Assembly (NCBI RefSeq): GCF_030272615.1
Contig: NC_081415.1
Location: 630,331,240 to 630,395,239 of the forward strand
Source of the DNA: Cryptomeria japonica
Lineage: Eukaryota; Streptophyta; Pinopsida; Cupressales; Cupressaceae
Reading direction: 5' to 3'
Length of the DNA stretch: 64,000 nucleotides
In this document: one piece after another, positions 12,237 to 22,957 of the stretch
Layout: each line of letters begins with the position of its first letter
Position numbering within the stretch: position 1 is the first letter of the stretch
Notes under the pieces: generated by a model
What the model was told of the DNA's origin: nothing
What the model saw: only the letters and a program-made list of their open reading frames with translations
Database searches by the model: none
Made by a program: the position numbers and the translations under genes

Positions 12237-13870
12237 TCTCAAATGGATTTTCAAAGAAGAGAGTGAAAACAGAGAAGGGCAACATAGTGATATTTTCTTT
12301 GAACAATATGGTCCAGGCTATAAGATGATTCAACGCATGGGATATTCAAGTATCATTCCTTTTGGAAAGTGCAAAGAAGGAATCATTGAACCTATCAAGT
12401 TACAAACTAAGTCTACAAATGATAAAACTGTACTCAGATACCATCTAGAAGGCTCATCAAATAAAAAACACACTTCTCATCAACAGCCTAAGTGGAGGAA
12501 AAAAGATACTACATCAAACATCACCAGAAGTAAATACTCAACAAATTCAGGATGAGTATGAGAAACAACAAGAAGATCTGGCAATCAAGAGAGAAGAAGT
12601 AGCTTATGATCATGTTCCAACTGTATCAGCAGTAACACTTCAAGAAGTAGATATTCCAGAAGACATAAGAGAAGAGGTGGAAATAATTAAAAACATGTTT
12701 GCACCACTAAACATTCATGTCACGTATATGGGAAGAATGCAATCAGAGGATTCAGAAATAGACTCGAATGAGTATGAATGGGGTTCAAAGCCTCTCTCAG
12801 ATACATCTACCAAAGAAACTCCTAAATAACCTAATGATATCATAGAAGAAGCACAAGAGATAATACGCTTGAAGCTGCAAAAGTAAATAGAGAAAAATTA
12901 ACTAAAAAGACAAGAAGATTATGAACAAAAGCTGCAAGAAGGAAAAGCACAAGAAAATTCTTCACCTACTATCTCTCCCTCTAATAAGATAGAGCAAATC
13001 AGATATGGGACTACTAATGAAGAACTAGAGGCTAGACAAGAAGGATCGGTCATTAGTCTAGAGGAAGCTGAATGGGAAAGAAGATAGAGACTAACAGAGT
13101 CATCAAGGTTATGTCAATAGGTATGTCAAATATAAGTTATTATTGAGCCAAATCATGAAGGAACTTGCAGCATAAAAGATTTTGATATTGATACTATACA
13201 TGCTTTCACTAAGCCACTTGAAGATGAGTCAGAGGCTTCATCTTCTGACTCTGATCACTCTGAAATAAGATCTATTTATGACATTACCTATTCGACACCA
13301 AACTATGACTACTTTGTCATGAATGTTGACACTCTATCTGAAGAACCTATTACTGTTGAACCACAATATGTAGTCCAGTCTGAAGTAGAGGAAGGTACTA
13401 GTGATAGGTTTGTTGGGTTAGATCCCCTGAATACTAACGTAAACTTCAATAATCGTGTTCTAACTCTTCCTAGTCTTGAGATGCTTACGCAAGGTAGTCT
13501 TCTAGAAATCAACTTGTCGATCTGAGGTTGTGATGAAAATACCATGAATTCCCTTGAATTTGTTGAATCTTTATCCCTGGTACATCCTGAGCTTATTGAC
13601 TGTACTCTCTAAGATCAACCCTTGAATATCCCTACCTTTGCCAATGACTATACATTAGCCTGTTATCTTAATGCAGTCGAACAAATGAGCTCTTCCACCA
13701 ATGAACAAAGTGAGAACATGATAGAAGCAAATGCCAAGTATCTTAGTCTCAAAAATCAAAAAAAGAAAAATAAGTGTTCTAATGGAGAAAACCACACTAT
13801 GGTGGTGTCAGAATCAAAAATAGTAAAAATAAAGGATATACCTTACAGTGAAAAACCTCTCTAAGGCACC
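12237..13870 (+). pseudogene. Tat protease-RT linker with G-patch-like segment
   Basis: Immediately after the solo LTR the frame gives GPGYKMIQRMGYSS (about 12309-12350), resembling a G-patch motif, followed by a lysine-rich stretch to a stop at 12555. From there to 13850 the sequence is rich in Glu, Asp and Ser codons with several stops. It includes open pieces at 13319-13525 and 13622-13864. No catalytic domain is visible. Tat polyproteins commonly have a long variable spacer here. Function is unknown. Confidence 0.6.
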
Positions 13871-14878
13871 TGAAGATGAGATACTTGATATTTTGTCTGA
13901 TCACTTTCAAGAGCGATCATCAGTGTTGATTGAACCTACACAACCAGTAAACATTGGAACAAAAGCAACTCAACATACCATACATGTAGCTCAATCCTTA
14001 TCAGTAGAAGAACTGAAAGAATTTGTTGATTTATTCATGGAGAAAAGGATCAATTTTGCATGGGCATATGCTGATATGCCTAGTCTAGATCCTGACCTCA
14101 TAATGCACCATATTTCTATCACTCCCGAAGTTAAACCTGTCAAGCAAAAACTCCAAAAAATGCATCCTCATGTGGCATTACTTGTTAAGGTTGAGCTAGA
14201 AAAATTACTAAAATATGGATTCATCGGAGCAATTGATTATGCTGAGTGGATATCTAATATTGTACCTGTTTCCAAACCTAAAAAGTCAATACATGTTTGC
14301 ACAAATTTCAGAGATTTAACAAAGCATGTCCAAAAGATGATTTTCCACTATCCAACATAGACATGATAGTGGACATGACTGCTGGTTATGAAATGTACTC
14401 TTTGATGGATGGTTTTTCTAAATACAATTAGATCAAAATTGCACCCAAGGATCAAGAGAAAACAACATTCACCTGTGCATGGGGAACTTTTTGCTGGAAT
14501 GTGATGCCCTTCAGCTTAAAGAATGCAGGAACCACTTATCAAAGAGTTGTAACAAAGATCTTTCATGATATAACACACAAAAACATGGAGGACTATTTCA
14601 ATGATACTCTACTCAAATATATGAAAAGATCAACACATCTCTCAAAACTGGGTCCAATTTTAAACAAGATGGAAAAATTTAAACTCATAATAAATCCTAA
14701 GAAATGTGCATTTGGAGTCACATCTGGAAAGCTCCTTGGATACATTGTTTCAACAAAAGGAATTGAAGTGGACCCAGAAAAATATAAATCTATCATGGAA
14801 ATGCCACCTCCAAAGAATGTCAATCAAATGAGGACTCTACAAGGGTGGCTCCAATCAATAAGACACTTCATTTCTTAG
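13848..14878 (+). pseudogene. Tat reverse transcriptase, broken and with altered active site
   Basis: The N-terminal thumb/finger region includes VKQKLQKMHPHVALLVKVEL and PVSKPKKSIHVCTNFRDL. After a shift at about 14350 comes YSLMDGFSKYN with the first catalytic Asp. The MPFSLKNAGTTYQR block follows at 14501-14545. The catalytic box is YFNDT (about 14595) where active enzymes have YxDD, so the first Asp of the pair is Asn. The block CAFGVTSGKLLGYIV is well kept. The domain would copy RNA into cDNA, but this copy cannot. Confidence 0.9.
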
Positions 14879-15420
14879 CTAGCAGATAAGGCTCAACCAT
14901 TTACAAAAGCTTTATGGAAAGGAGTTACCTACAACTAGGATGAAGACTATGAGCAATATCTAAAGAAAATCAAGGAATATCTTTCTAATCCACCTATCTT
15001 AATGTCACTAATTCAAGACAAACCCTTGATACTCTACATATCAGCTACTGATACATCACTGGGGGAACTTTTGGCTCAACTAGATGAGAATAAAAAGGAA
15101 AGAGCTATATATTATATGAGTTGGACATTGGTGTCCTATGAGATGAACTATACTATCATTGAGAAAGCTTTCTTGGCATTAGTCTTCACATCATAAAAGT
15201 TAAGACATTACATGCTAGCGCATTCTATCAAATTGGTGGCTAAAATAGATCCGCTCAAATATCTTCTCAACAAGGCAATGCTTACAAGGAGATTGGCTAA
15301 GTGGGTTATGATACTTACAAAATTTAACATTGAATATGTATAATGCAAAGCTATCAAAGGACAAGTCATTGCGGATCAACTTGTTGATGCTCCGCTTGAA
15401 GACAAACAACCTTTGCACAT
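14879..15420 (+). pseudogene. Tat RNase H domain 1, broken
   Basis: After a stop at 14876 the frame resumes with the RT connection and then LILYISATDTSLGELLAQ (about 15025-15080), the first strand of the ordinary Ty3 RNase H. It continues through SWTLVSYEMNYTIIEKAFLALVF and later KWVMILTKFNIEYV. Stops fall at 15194 and about 15341. This domain removes the RNA strand during cDNA synthesis. A second RNase H follows directly. Confidence 0.8.
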
Positions 15421-15439
15421 AAATTTCCAGATGAATCCA

Positions 15440-15850
15440 TAATGCACCTTACTCAGCGATCCTGGAAAATGTTATTTGATGGGTCTTTTACTCAATAAGG
15501 TTCTAGTGTTGGAATTATTTTTATCACTCCTCAAAGATACTCAATCCTAAAGGCATACAAGATCCTATTTCCTTGTACAAACAATATTGCAGAATATGAA
15601 GCCTTGGTAAATGGAATCAAGCTAGTTATTTAATGGAAAGTTGTTGAGTTATACATCTATGGTGACTCTCAAATGATAATCAACCAGATCAATGATATAT
15701 ATCAAACTCAAGATGAAAAATTTATTCCCTATAAAAGAATGGTTGATGAATTTAAGAAATACTTTACCTTTGTATCATTTCAATAGATTCCCAGATCAAC
15801 AAATAGGGCAGCAGATGCTATGGCTACATTGGCATCTATACCATAGCTAC
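15440..15850 (+). pseudogene. Second, archaeal-like RNase H of the Tat element, broken
   Basis: LFDGSFTQ then GSSVGIIF (about 15470-15520) supplies the first catalytic Asp. NIAEYEALVNGI (about 15585-15620) supplies the Glu. GDSQMIINQI (about 15660-15690) supplies the next Asp. STNRAADAMATLA (about 15800-15835) supplies the last. This set and order matches the archaeal-type RNase H that Tat-lineage elements carry in addition to their own. Stops interrupt at about 15497, 15632, 15784 and 15844, so the protein is not made whole. Confidence 0.85.
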
Positions 15851-16982
15851 AAGAATTTGAGTTCCGCTATGAATTCTTGGTGGAAGAGCTTCACTATCTT
15901 TCTTATGATTCTCCTAAGTCCCAGATGGTCTGTTCTATCATTGAACATGACTCATCTTGCTATAGTCATATCTACTCTTACTTACATGACCAAATTATCC
16001 CTGATAACCTTACCCGTAATGAGAAAGGAAACCCGATCCAAAACGCTTCACGGTATGTCATCATTGCTAACAATTTGTATAGGAAAGGTTTAGATAGTAA
16101 TTTGCTTAGGTGTCTAGAACCTGAAGAGTCCCAACCTGCATTATCTGAAGTCCATGAATGTATTTGTGGATCTCACTCAAACGGTCTAACTTTAGCTCAG
16201 AAACTACTAAGGGTTGGCTACTATTGGCCAGATATGGAAAAAGATACTATAAAGTTTGCTAAAACTTGTGATAAATGTCATCTACATGGGCATCTCATAC
16301 ATGCTCCAGCAAGAGAGCTAATACCTTTTATCACACATTGGCCTTTTCAGCAATGGTCGTTTGATCTCATTGGCCAAATCTATCCTGCATCCTCTAATGG
16401 ACACAAGTTTATCATAACTTCCATCAAGTACTTCACTAAGTGGTTTGAAGTGGTTCCGCTAATCAAAGCAATCGGAAAACAGGTAGCTATGTTCATTCTT
16501 AACTATATCATATGTAGGTAATACCTTCTTTGATTGTGACTGACAATGGAGGACATTTCAAAAATAAGGATCTAGATGAGCTATGTGAAAAGCTCAAAAT
16601 CAAATAGCATTGGTCTTCTATATATTACAATCAAGGTAACGGAGAGGCTGAAGCATCTAACAAAAATCTGTTGACTATCTTACACTGAATGGTCAACAAA
16701 TTTGGAAAGAATTGGCATCTGCAGCTCAATCTAGCATTGTGGACTTATAGAACGAGCATCAGAACACCTACAGGAGCTACACCTTTTGCTTTGATATATG
16801 GGGCTAAAGCAGTCTTTCCTATAGAGGTTGAAATCCCTTCTTTGAGAGTTTCTTTGCAAGGTCTTGTCACTGATGAAGATCACAAAATATCTAGATTGCA
16901 AGAACTTGAATTGCTTGATGAACGTCGGCAAGTGGCATTTGATCATCTGAGAGCTTATCAGAAAATAATGTCTAGAGGTTAT
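15851..16982 (+). pseudogene. Tat integrase, N-terminal and catalytic part
   Basis: The HHCC zinc module is present: HECICGSH near 16150, then CDKCHLHG near 16270. WSFDLIGQIYPAS (about 16355) holds the first catalytic Asp and VTDNGGHF (about 16535) the second. GNGEAEASNKNLL (about 16640) holds the Glu. A shift near 16515 and stops near 16605 and 16687 break the frame. The stretch WTYRTSIRTPTGATPFALIY (about 16740-16800) is the typical end of the core. The frame is then cut by a solo LTR at 16983. Confidence 0.9.
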
Positions 16983-18041
16983 TGTTAGGTCTCGGAGACA
17001 AATGAGAGGGGGGGGGTGAATCAGTTGTCTAATAAATTCAAACCAAAAACTAATTAACCAACTTAATACTTAATACCGGTAAACTAGTTTAGTATGTCGG
17101 TAGATAGTGTTAACAGTAAATTGATATACCGGTAAGGATTAATGCATGAAACATAAACATAAAGTCATCCACAACACATGACACCAATATTTGTATGTGG
17201 AAACCCTGTAAGGGGAAAAACCATGGTGGGAAACCTTACCCACAATCAGATGATACTACTGCAGATAGTAAGTGTACAAAAAGGGGTCTGCACATGCAGA
17301 AAAGCCAATAGCCTAGAGCTCACTGCTCAATCACAAATGGGAGTCACACTAACTACAGTTGGATGGTTAAATCCAATAAGAATGTACTGCACAAAATCGC
17401 ATCTTCATATGCTGGATTCAGTACTGGTGTAATGCTGATATGCTTCTACAAAAACCTAACTTCACCTTCAAATGATGTCTTTGTGTATGCCTCTACTTGA
17501 TCTCGCATATACCTTCACTTAAATATTTTTCACATTCCACACTTGATCTTATAAATACGATCTTACATTTATACCATACCCTAAGACCAATTTTAGTAGG
17601 TTGGCTCTACAAGATATTACAATAAAAACATTTTACAAATAATATAATATCCGATGCAATAACCAATTAAACATGTCGGTTTAATGCATTTACAACAATA
17701 ATAAATCATCTCCATAGCGTGCCATGCTGATCTAGAAAAGATAAACCCTGCTGGTGTAACCCTAGATAACCTGGACCTATTTGTCGGTAAAAGCAAATAT
17801 GCAAATATGAATATACCAATGATTATTACTTCAAAATAAAGTGTCCACATGATGTCTTTGACATTACCAAGTGTCTTCCATGTCATTCTAGGTACTGATG
17901 AACATTATATCCTACCGATTAACCATATACCAGTAACTGTTGCACAGATTACTGCTTGTCGGTGATTGTTGCTGGATCTCCAAAGTAGGTGTATTCGGTA
18001 GGTGTTGACATCAATGACAAAACCATACCAAAATACCAACA
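16983..18041 (-). mobile_element. Solo Copia-type LTR in integrase, TSD gttat
   Basis: The ends are TGTTAGGTCTC and AAATACCAACA in plus orientation. Flanks gttat (16978-16982 and 18042-18046) match perfectly. The sense direction is minus, by comparison with LTRs that have a PBS or PPT. It belongs to the same family as the LTR at 62836-63868. Hairpins: AGACAAATGA 16996-17005 with TCAGTTGTCT 17021-17030 (one mismatch), and GTGGG 17226-17230 with CCCAC 17239-17243. The integrase frame resumes directly after the TSD. Confidence 0.93.
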
Positions 18042-18218
18042 GTTATAACAAGAAAGCTCGACATAGAGAATTTCAAGTTGGTGACCTTGTTTTGAGAGAA
18101 AATCCTAAAAATCAACTATTTCGAGAACAAAAGGGGAAGTTTGAACCCAACTGGCTCAATCCCTACATCGTTACTACAACCTTTGGCTCTGGCACTTATC
18201 AACTCTCAACATCGAAAG
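18042..18218 (+). pseudogene. Tat integrase C-terminal segment between two solo LTRs
   Basis: The frame gives NKKARHREFQVGDLVLRENP then KGKFEPNWLNPYIV, the GPY/F-type C-terminal module of Ty3 integrase (FQVGDLVLR; PNWxxPYxV). It joins in frame to the sequence before 16983 once the solo LTR and one TSD copy are ignored. It is cut again at 18219. Confidence 0.88.
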
Positions 18219-19026
18219 TGTTAGGATTCCCACAGATACTAAGGGGGGGGTGAATCAGTATCAAATAGGTGAATAGAATTTCTTAACTTAAAACATGTAG
18301 AACATATTATAACAGTGTACCTGTATGCAAGAAATAAAGCAATAAATAGAATTAAAAGCATCCACATGAAAAGCACACCATGACACAAGGATTTAATGAG
18401 GAAACCCGGTGTGGGAAAAACCTCGGTGGGATTTGTGACCCACAATATTCACTTACTGGCCAATAAGAGAATATTACTGCTACAAGAAGGGCTTGCACAT
18501 GTAGGAAGGCCAACTGCCTAGAGCTCATAGCTCAAACACAAAATGGGAAGTCTCACTGACTTACAATGGGATTATACAAATCCAATATCTTGTACTGCTT
18601 TACAATAGCATCTATAATGCCAGATCCAGTACCAGTTGCTGCTCTGCTTCTTACATAAATCCTTAACCTATATTTCGCATAATAGGTCTGCCTAATATCT
18701 TTCTCTTATCACTTCTCCTCCACTTCCAAAATGTCTACAATGATCTCTCTTATATATAAGAGTCATTTTACAACTTGCCAAGTTGACTTACAAATATTTT
18801 ACAATAATAAACAAAATATAATATATCAAAAATCCTGTCGGCCTCTATGCCGGTATACTTCCTTTCTCTGCTGGTGCCGGTGGTTTGAGTGTCGGTGTAG
18901 AGTCTGATCTTGCTAGTTCCGGTGTAGTGTAATGCCTTGCCGGTGCCATAGGATTGTAAGGTTGCCATCAATGACAAAAACCATCAATCAACTACAATGT
19001 CTCATTGGAGTGTGCATATGCCAATA
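18219..19026 (-). mobile_element. Solo LTR (TGTTAGGATTCCC family), TSD gaaag/ggaag
   Basis: The segment runs from TGTTAGGATTCCCAC to ATATGCCAATA, about 808 bp. Flanks gaaag (18214-18218) and ggaag (19027-19031) differ at one base. The same family occurs in the opposite orientation at 31011-31886. Hairpins: GATACT 18235-18240 with AGTATC 18257-18262, and GTGGG 18426-18430 with CCCAC 18439-18443. A TATATATAAG box lies near 18750. Confidence 0.88.
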
Positions 19027-19087
19027 GGAAGGAGAACAACTCTGTGAACCAACTAACACCATCCACTTGAAGAAATTCTACAACTAG
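19027..19087 (+). pseudogene. Last codons of Tat integrase
   Basis: After the solo LTR the frame continues through EGEQLCEP and TIHLKKFYN and stops at 19085-19087. A final HLKKFY-type block is the usual end of Tat/gypsy integrases, so this closes the pol gene. Confidence 0.82.
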
Positions 19088-20890
19088 CATTCTCTTCTTC
19101 AACAAACTGTACAACTAAAAAGTCTTAAAGAAATCCTATAAATCAGAAAAAATCCTGAAAAAAATCATAAAAAGTCTTGAAAAAAAAAAAAAAAAAAAAA
19201 GAGAAAAGAGAAAAGAAGCAAAAAAAAATTAAACTATGAAAGAAAAATGCCTTGGTGAAAACTTGGTAAATAGGCACCTTGGTAGTAAAAAAGAGATAAT
19301 ATCTGCCAAGAAGGTGAAAACCTGGTAAATAGGCACCTCTTATACTAAAGTGCTCCATCTATCAACGCAAATTTGGTATATCCTGCTTTATTTCCCACTT
19401 TTTTGCATCTTCTCTTTAGCTTGTATGTATCCTTTAGTCACTTTCATGACACCTTGGTTCTTCTTGGAACCTTCATGGCTTGAAACCAATCAACATCCTA
19501 GTCTTAGGGTAATCAACTAATCAGTTTAAATGTCCTGAGCAGTTTTACCAATCCATCTTTCTATCGGTAGTACCAAGTCATCCAATCTGAGTCAATTTCC
19601 TGTCTCCTATCCACTACAGAGTTTTACCACTAAGTAAACACATAAAGAAAGAACACTAAAAACAATCACTGAAAATTTTTTGAGCTATGATTAAAATTTT
19701 CTTTGAATGATGTCTTTTAAATTGGTTTTTGATTATTATTCCCTCTGAGTAACTAGAGGAAGTCTATCTTGACTAAGAGGAGCAAGGACTGGGGGCAATA
19801 CTTTTCTTTGTTTTCTTCTTGTAGGAATGATTCTGATGATCTGAAAACATCTCATAAGCTGGGTGTCTGTGATATGTGCCTTCACATCAAGGTGAACTCA
19901 CCACACATACCTCGACTCAGTTTATTTGTATGCTACAGGGAGGTTGGAATCATTTCCTTGTCTGTTTTGAGTAAGTTTCTTTATCATGCAATCTAGAAGC
20001 ATGCTTAATATATCCTAAGATATGACCGATACAAGGGTCATTGTGGACAAGATAATCATTATTGCATATAACAAGGAAGGAACTCTGCTTTGTCTAGTGT
20101 GTTCACATACAAGCAGCATTCAGGTCATCCTGGCTCTTTATGCCTTGATGCTTATGTTTTCTTTCTATATTAAAAAGGACGTGACATTCAAGTCATCTTG
20201 GTTCTTCATGCTTTGATGCTTATGTTTATTCCTATATTTCCACTCAATGATGATAAAAAGAAAATTAAATTCTAGTGACTCAATTTTAGGTTGCATTTAT
20301 TCTTAATTTTGTGCATTGCAAGTGATTTCAGCATAATACAATGTGTTTGTTTGTTCTTTGAATGAGAGCCTGACTGCGAAACAATCATCATTCCTTCGCC
20401 AAGTGGTCAACTAAATTTATCAACACAATTGAGTTCTTGAGCATCGAAATCTAAAATCTTACATGAGATGTTTAATGCATTCATGAGCATATCATATATA
20501 GATCCATAAGTTAATTAAGCATTCATTTGCATTCATACTATTACATGAAAAACAAAAAAATATACATTTACATCATTAGCTCATCATTTTTATCATTTAT
20601 TGCATATGAAAAAGAAACAAAAACATCCTTATTCATCTGCATTACATACATACTGAAAAGGAATGCATTCAAATAGAACAACAACATATAGAAGGACATC
20701 TCACAAAACATCTCATATAAATCAACACAAGAACAATGAGATCGAATCATGTGTCATATATATCTCATCAAAATATCAATGTCAAAGGGGTACAAATGAT
20801 ATCAATTGTCATAAATAATGTCTATCGGAGCAAGAATCGCATAAACTACAAAAATAGGGTATACAAAATAGCATTGAGCCTATAAAAATC
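19088..20890 (+). other. Tat 3' non-coding region, proximal part
   Basis: There is no supported gene. It includes a 20-base A run near 19180-19200, a duplicated motif GGTGAAAACYTGGTAAATAG at 19254-19279 and 19313-19338, and a purine-rich GGACTGGGGGCA at about 19787-19798 that resembles an internal polypurine tract. The rest is AT-rich without recognisable structure. Confidence 0.6.
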
Positions 20891-21016
20891 TAGCTCTGGC
20901 CCTCTCCCTCATCGCCTAGTGGAGGAGGAGGTGCTTATTGAACATCAAATTGTCAAGGTACCTGTGCTCCCTCCAATCTAGCCATATACTGTGAATAAGG
21001 GGCCACCTATCTATCT
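20891..21016 (-). pseudogene. Distal tail of the antisense PMD ORF
   Basis: On the minus strand the frame gives YSQYMARLEGAQVP and then a proline stretch APPPPLGDEGEG. It lies directly across the Copia C insertion from the antisense ORF at 28762-30365. It is therefore best read as that ORF's C-terminal end. There are stops, and no domain is recognised. Confidence 0.5.
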
Positions 21017-22624
21017 TGTTAGTCCCAACTGGTGCTGAGAGGGGAGGGGTGAATCAGCACTTGCTCAATTTTCACAATTAAAACTTTTAACTCTAATCTA
21101 CACTTATTAAATATTTATCAATATACTTAATCACTAAAGTAGAATATGCATGCATGAAAAGTTGACAGTGACACCAAAATTTATCTTGTGGAAACCCAAA
21201 TGGGAGAAAACCATGGTGTGAGTAGGAACTCACAAAATTTGTACTCTTCTAGAGTACACCCAGTGAGGAGCCATACCTGTTAGGAGTTTACAAAGACACT
21301 TGTTAGGTGCCACCCGGTTAAGGTATTTAAGTTAAGGTCGGTTAGTGCCTTTACCTTGTTAAAGGTAGCCTAATTAAAGGACTTAAGAACATCAATTAAG
21401 ATGTCACCCAATTAAGGGATTTTATAAAAGGGACCTGTTAAAGTCCACATGGTTAAGGGATTTAAGTTGCAATTGTTAGAAAGAAACAAATGGATGATCT
21501 GCTAACTTAGATACTGATAGCTTGATCATATCATAATGAGAATCACACTCTATCCACACTGGTTGTGTCTTCTCTACACAATACCGGTTTTCTTCTTCGA
21601 CTCTGCACTCTGCCAGTCCTCTGACCTTTGGCTCTGTACTATGTCGGTTCTCTGACCTTCGGCTCTGCACTTTATCGGTTCTCTAACTTTCGGCTTTGCA
21701 CTTTGTCAGTTCTTTGACCTTCGTCTCTACACTCTGCCAATCTACCTCAAACACCCTCTACTCTGCTAAATCCTTTTAGCACTTCCTCTCACTCTGCTCT
21801 TCACTTTAGATTGCCTTTTACAAGATCTTATTTTTACAAATTTTACGATCAAGTCTTTCTGAATTAATTTAAAAATACTATGCATTTTCTGTCGATACCT
21901 TCAGGTGTTCCCTCAATCAAAGAAATCACAAATTTTGAAAGATTTCAAATTCAAAATCTCCCACTCTTTCTCTGCGTGCCCTGCAACAATTCTGCCAAGT
22001 GTTCAATGAATTTTTCCACTGTATTTTCCAAAGATAGTAACTTCTAGGTCGAGTTCAGTCAATTAAGTGAGAACCAAAAAATCCGCAGGTAATCATGCTT
22101 GACTGCATGATAACTGATGTTGACCTTACCAACTTATGATTTGGCATAGACACAAGCTCACCAACTCACCTTTTGCCACTGCAACTAAATAACTAATCAC
22201 CTATATTCCTTCTATCATACCGGTGTACCGATATACCATTGCACTTCTATATTACCGGTTCATCCTTTGATTTCCAGTTTGTTGTGCTAGCATCAAGTTT
22301 CTTCCCTTGTTCGCCAATGAGGTTTCGGTTTGTATACAACCTCAAGTCTTCTTGCCTGAGTCATCTTTTGTGACTTCATCATCATTAGAATGATCAATCT
22401 TCTTGAATGACAGACCGGATGGCTTAGTCTATATTCCTTTGAGCTGATTGAACTTTTGGTCATCCGTTTCCAGTGTTGTTTTTATTTGTTAGTAAGTCAT
22501 CACCTTTTCTTACTGAAATACACCACACTACCGATACCACTTCACTGATCAGTTTTAGAGATCAATGACAAATCTTAGCTCATATGCCAGTGCTCGGGAT
22601 TGACTAGTTTTGTCAATGCCAACA
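21017..22624 (-). repeat. 3' LTR of Copia C
   Basis: It is about 1608 bp and closely matches 27130-28761. It contains tandem variants of GGTTAAGGGATTTAAG near 21310-21475 and repeats of CTTYGGCTCTGCACTCT near 21590-21730. Hairpins: GTGCTGA 21032-21038 with TCAGCAC 21054-21060, and TGTGAG 21217-21222 with CTCACA 21229-21234. Confidence 0.92.
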
Positions 22625-22640
22625 ATCTCCCCCTTTGGCA
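22625..22640 (-). other. Polypurine tract of Copia C
   Basis: The minus strand reads CCAAAGGGGGAGAT directly before the 3' LTR. It is the plus-strand primer for reverse transcription. The same sequence precedes the 3' LTRs at 41130 and 62836. Confidence 0.88.
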
Positions 22641-22957
22641 TTAATGGCAACACATCAGAATTTGTCTTGTCAGTTGCATGTTCTTCCTTCATTTCTGTAC
22701 CGGTCATTACTTCTGCCTTGAGTAATGAATATCTCCCCCTAACAGTGGTAATACTTTGATATAGAAACTTCAACTCAATCACTACTTACCAATGCTCAAA
22801 CACTATAATCATATCTCCTCCTTTGACAACAATGCCAAAGATTCAGTTCAGTACACTTACAAGACTGGTTCCCCTAACCGGAGTAGTCCACACTTATCAA
22901 TCTAGTCTTAGAAAAAAAAATTGAAATCATACCATATTGATATAGAACCCTTTTTGC

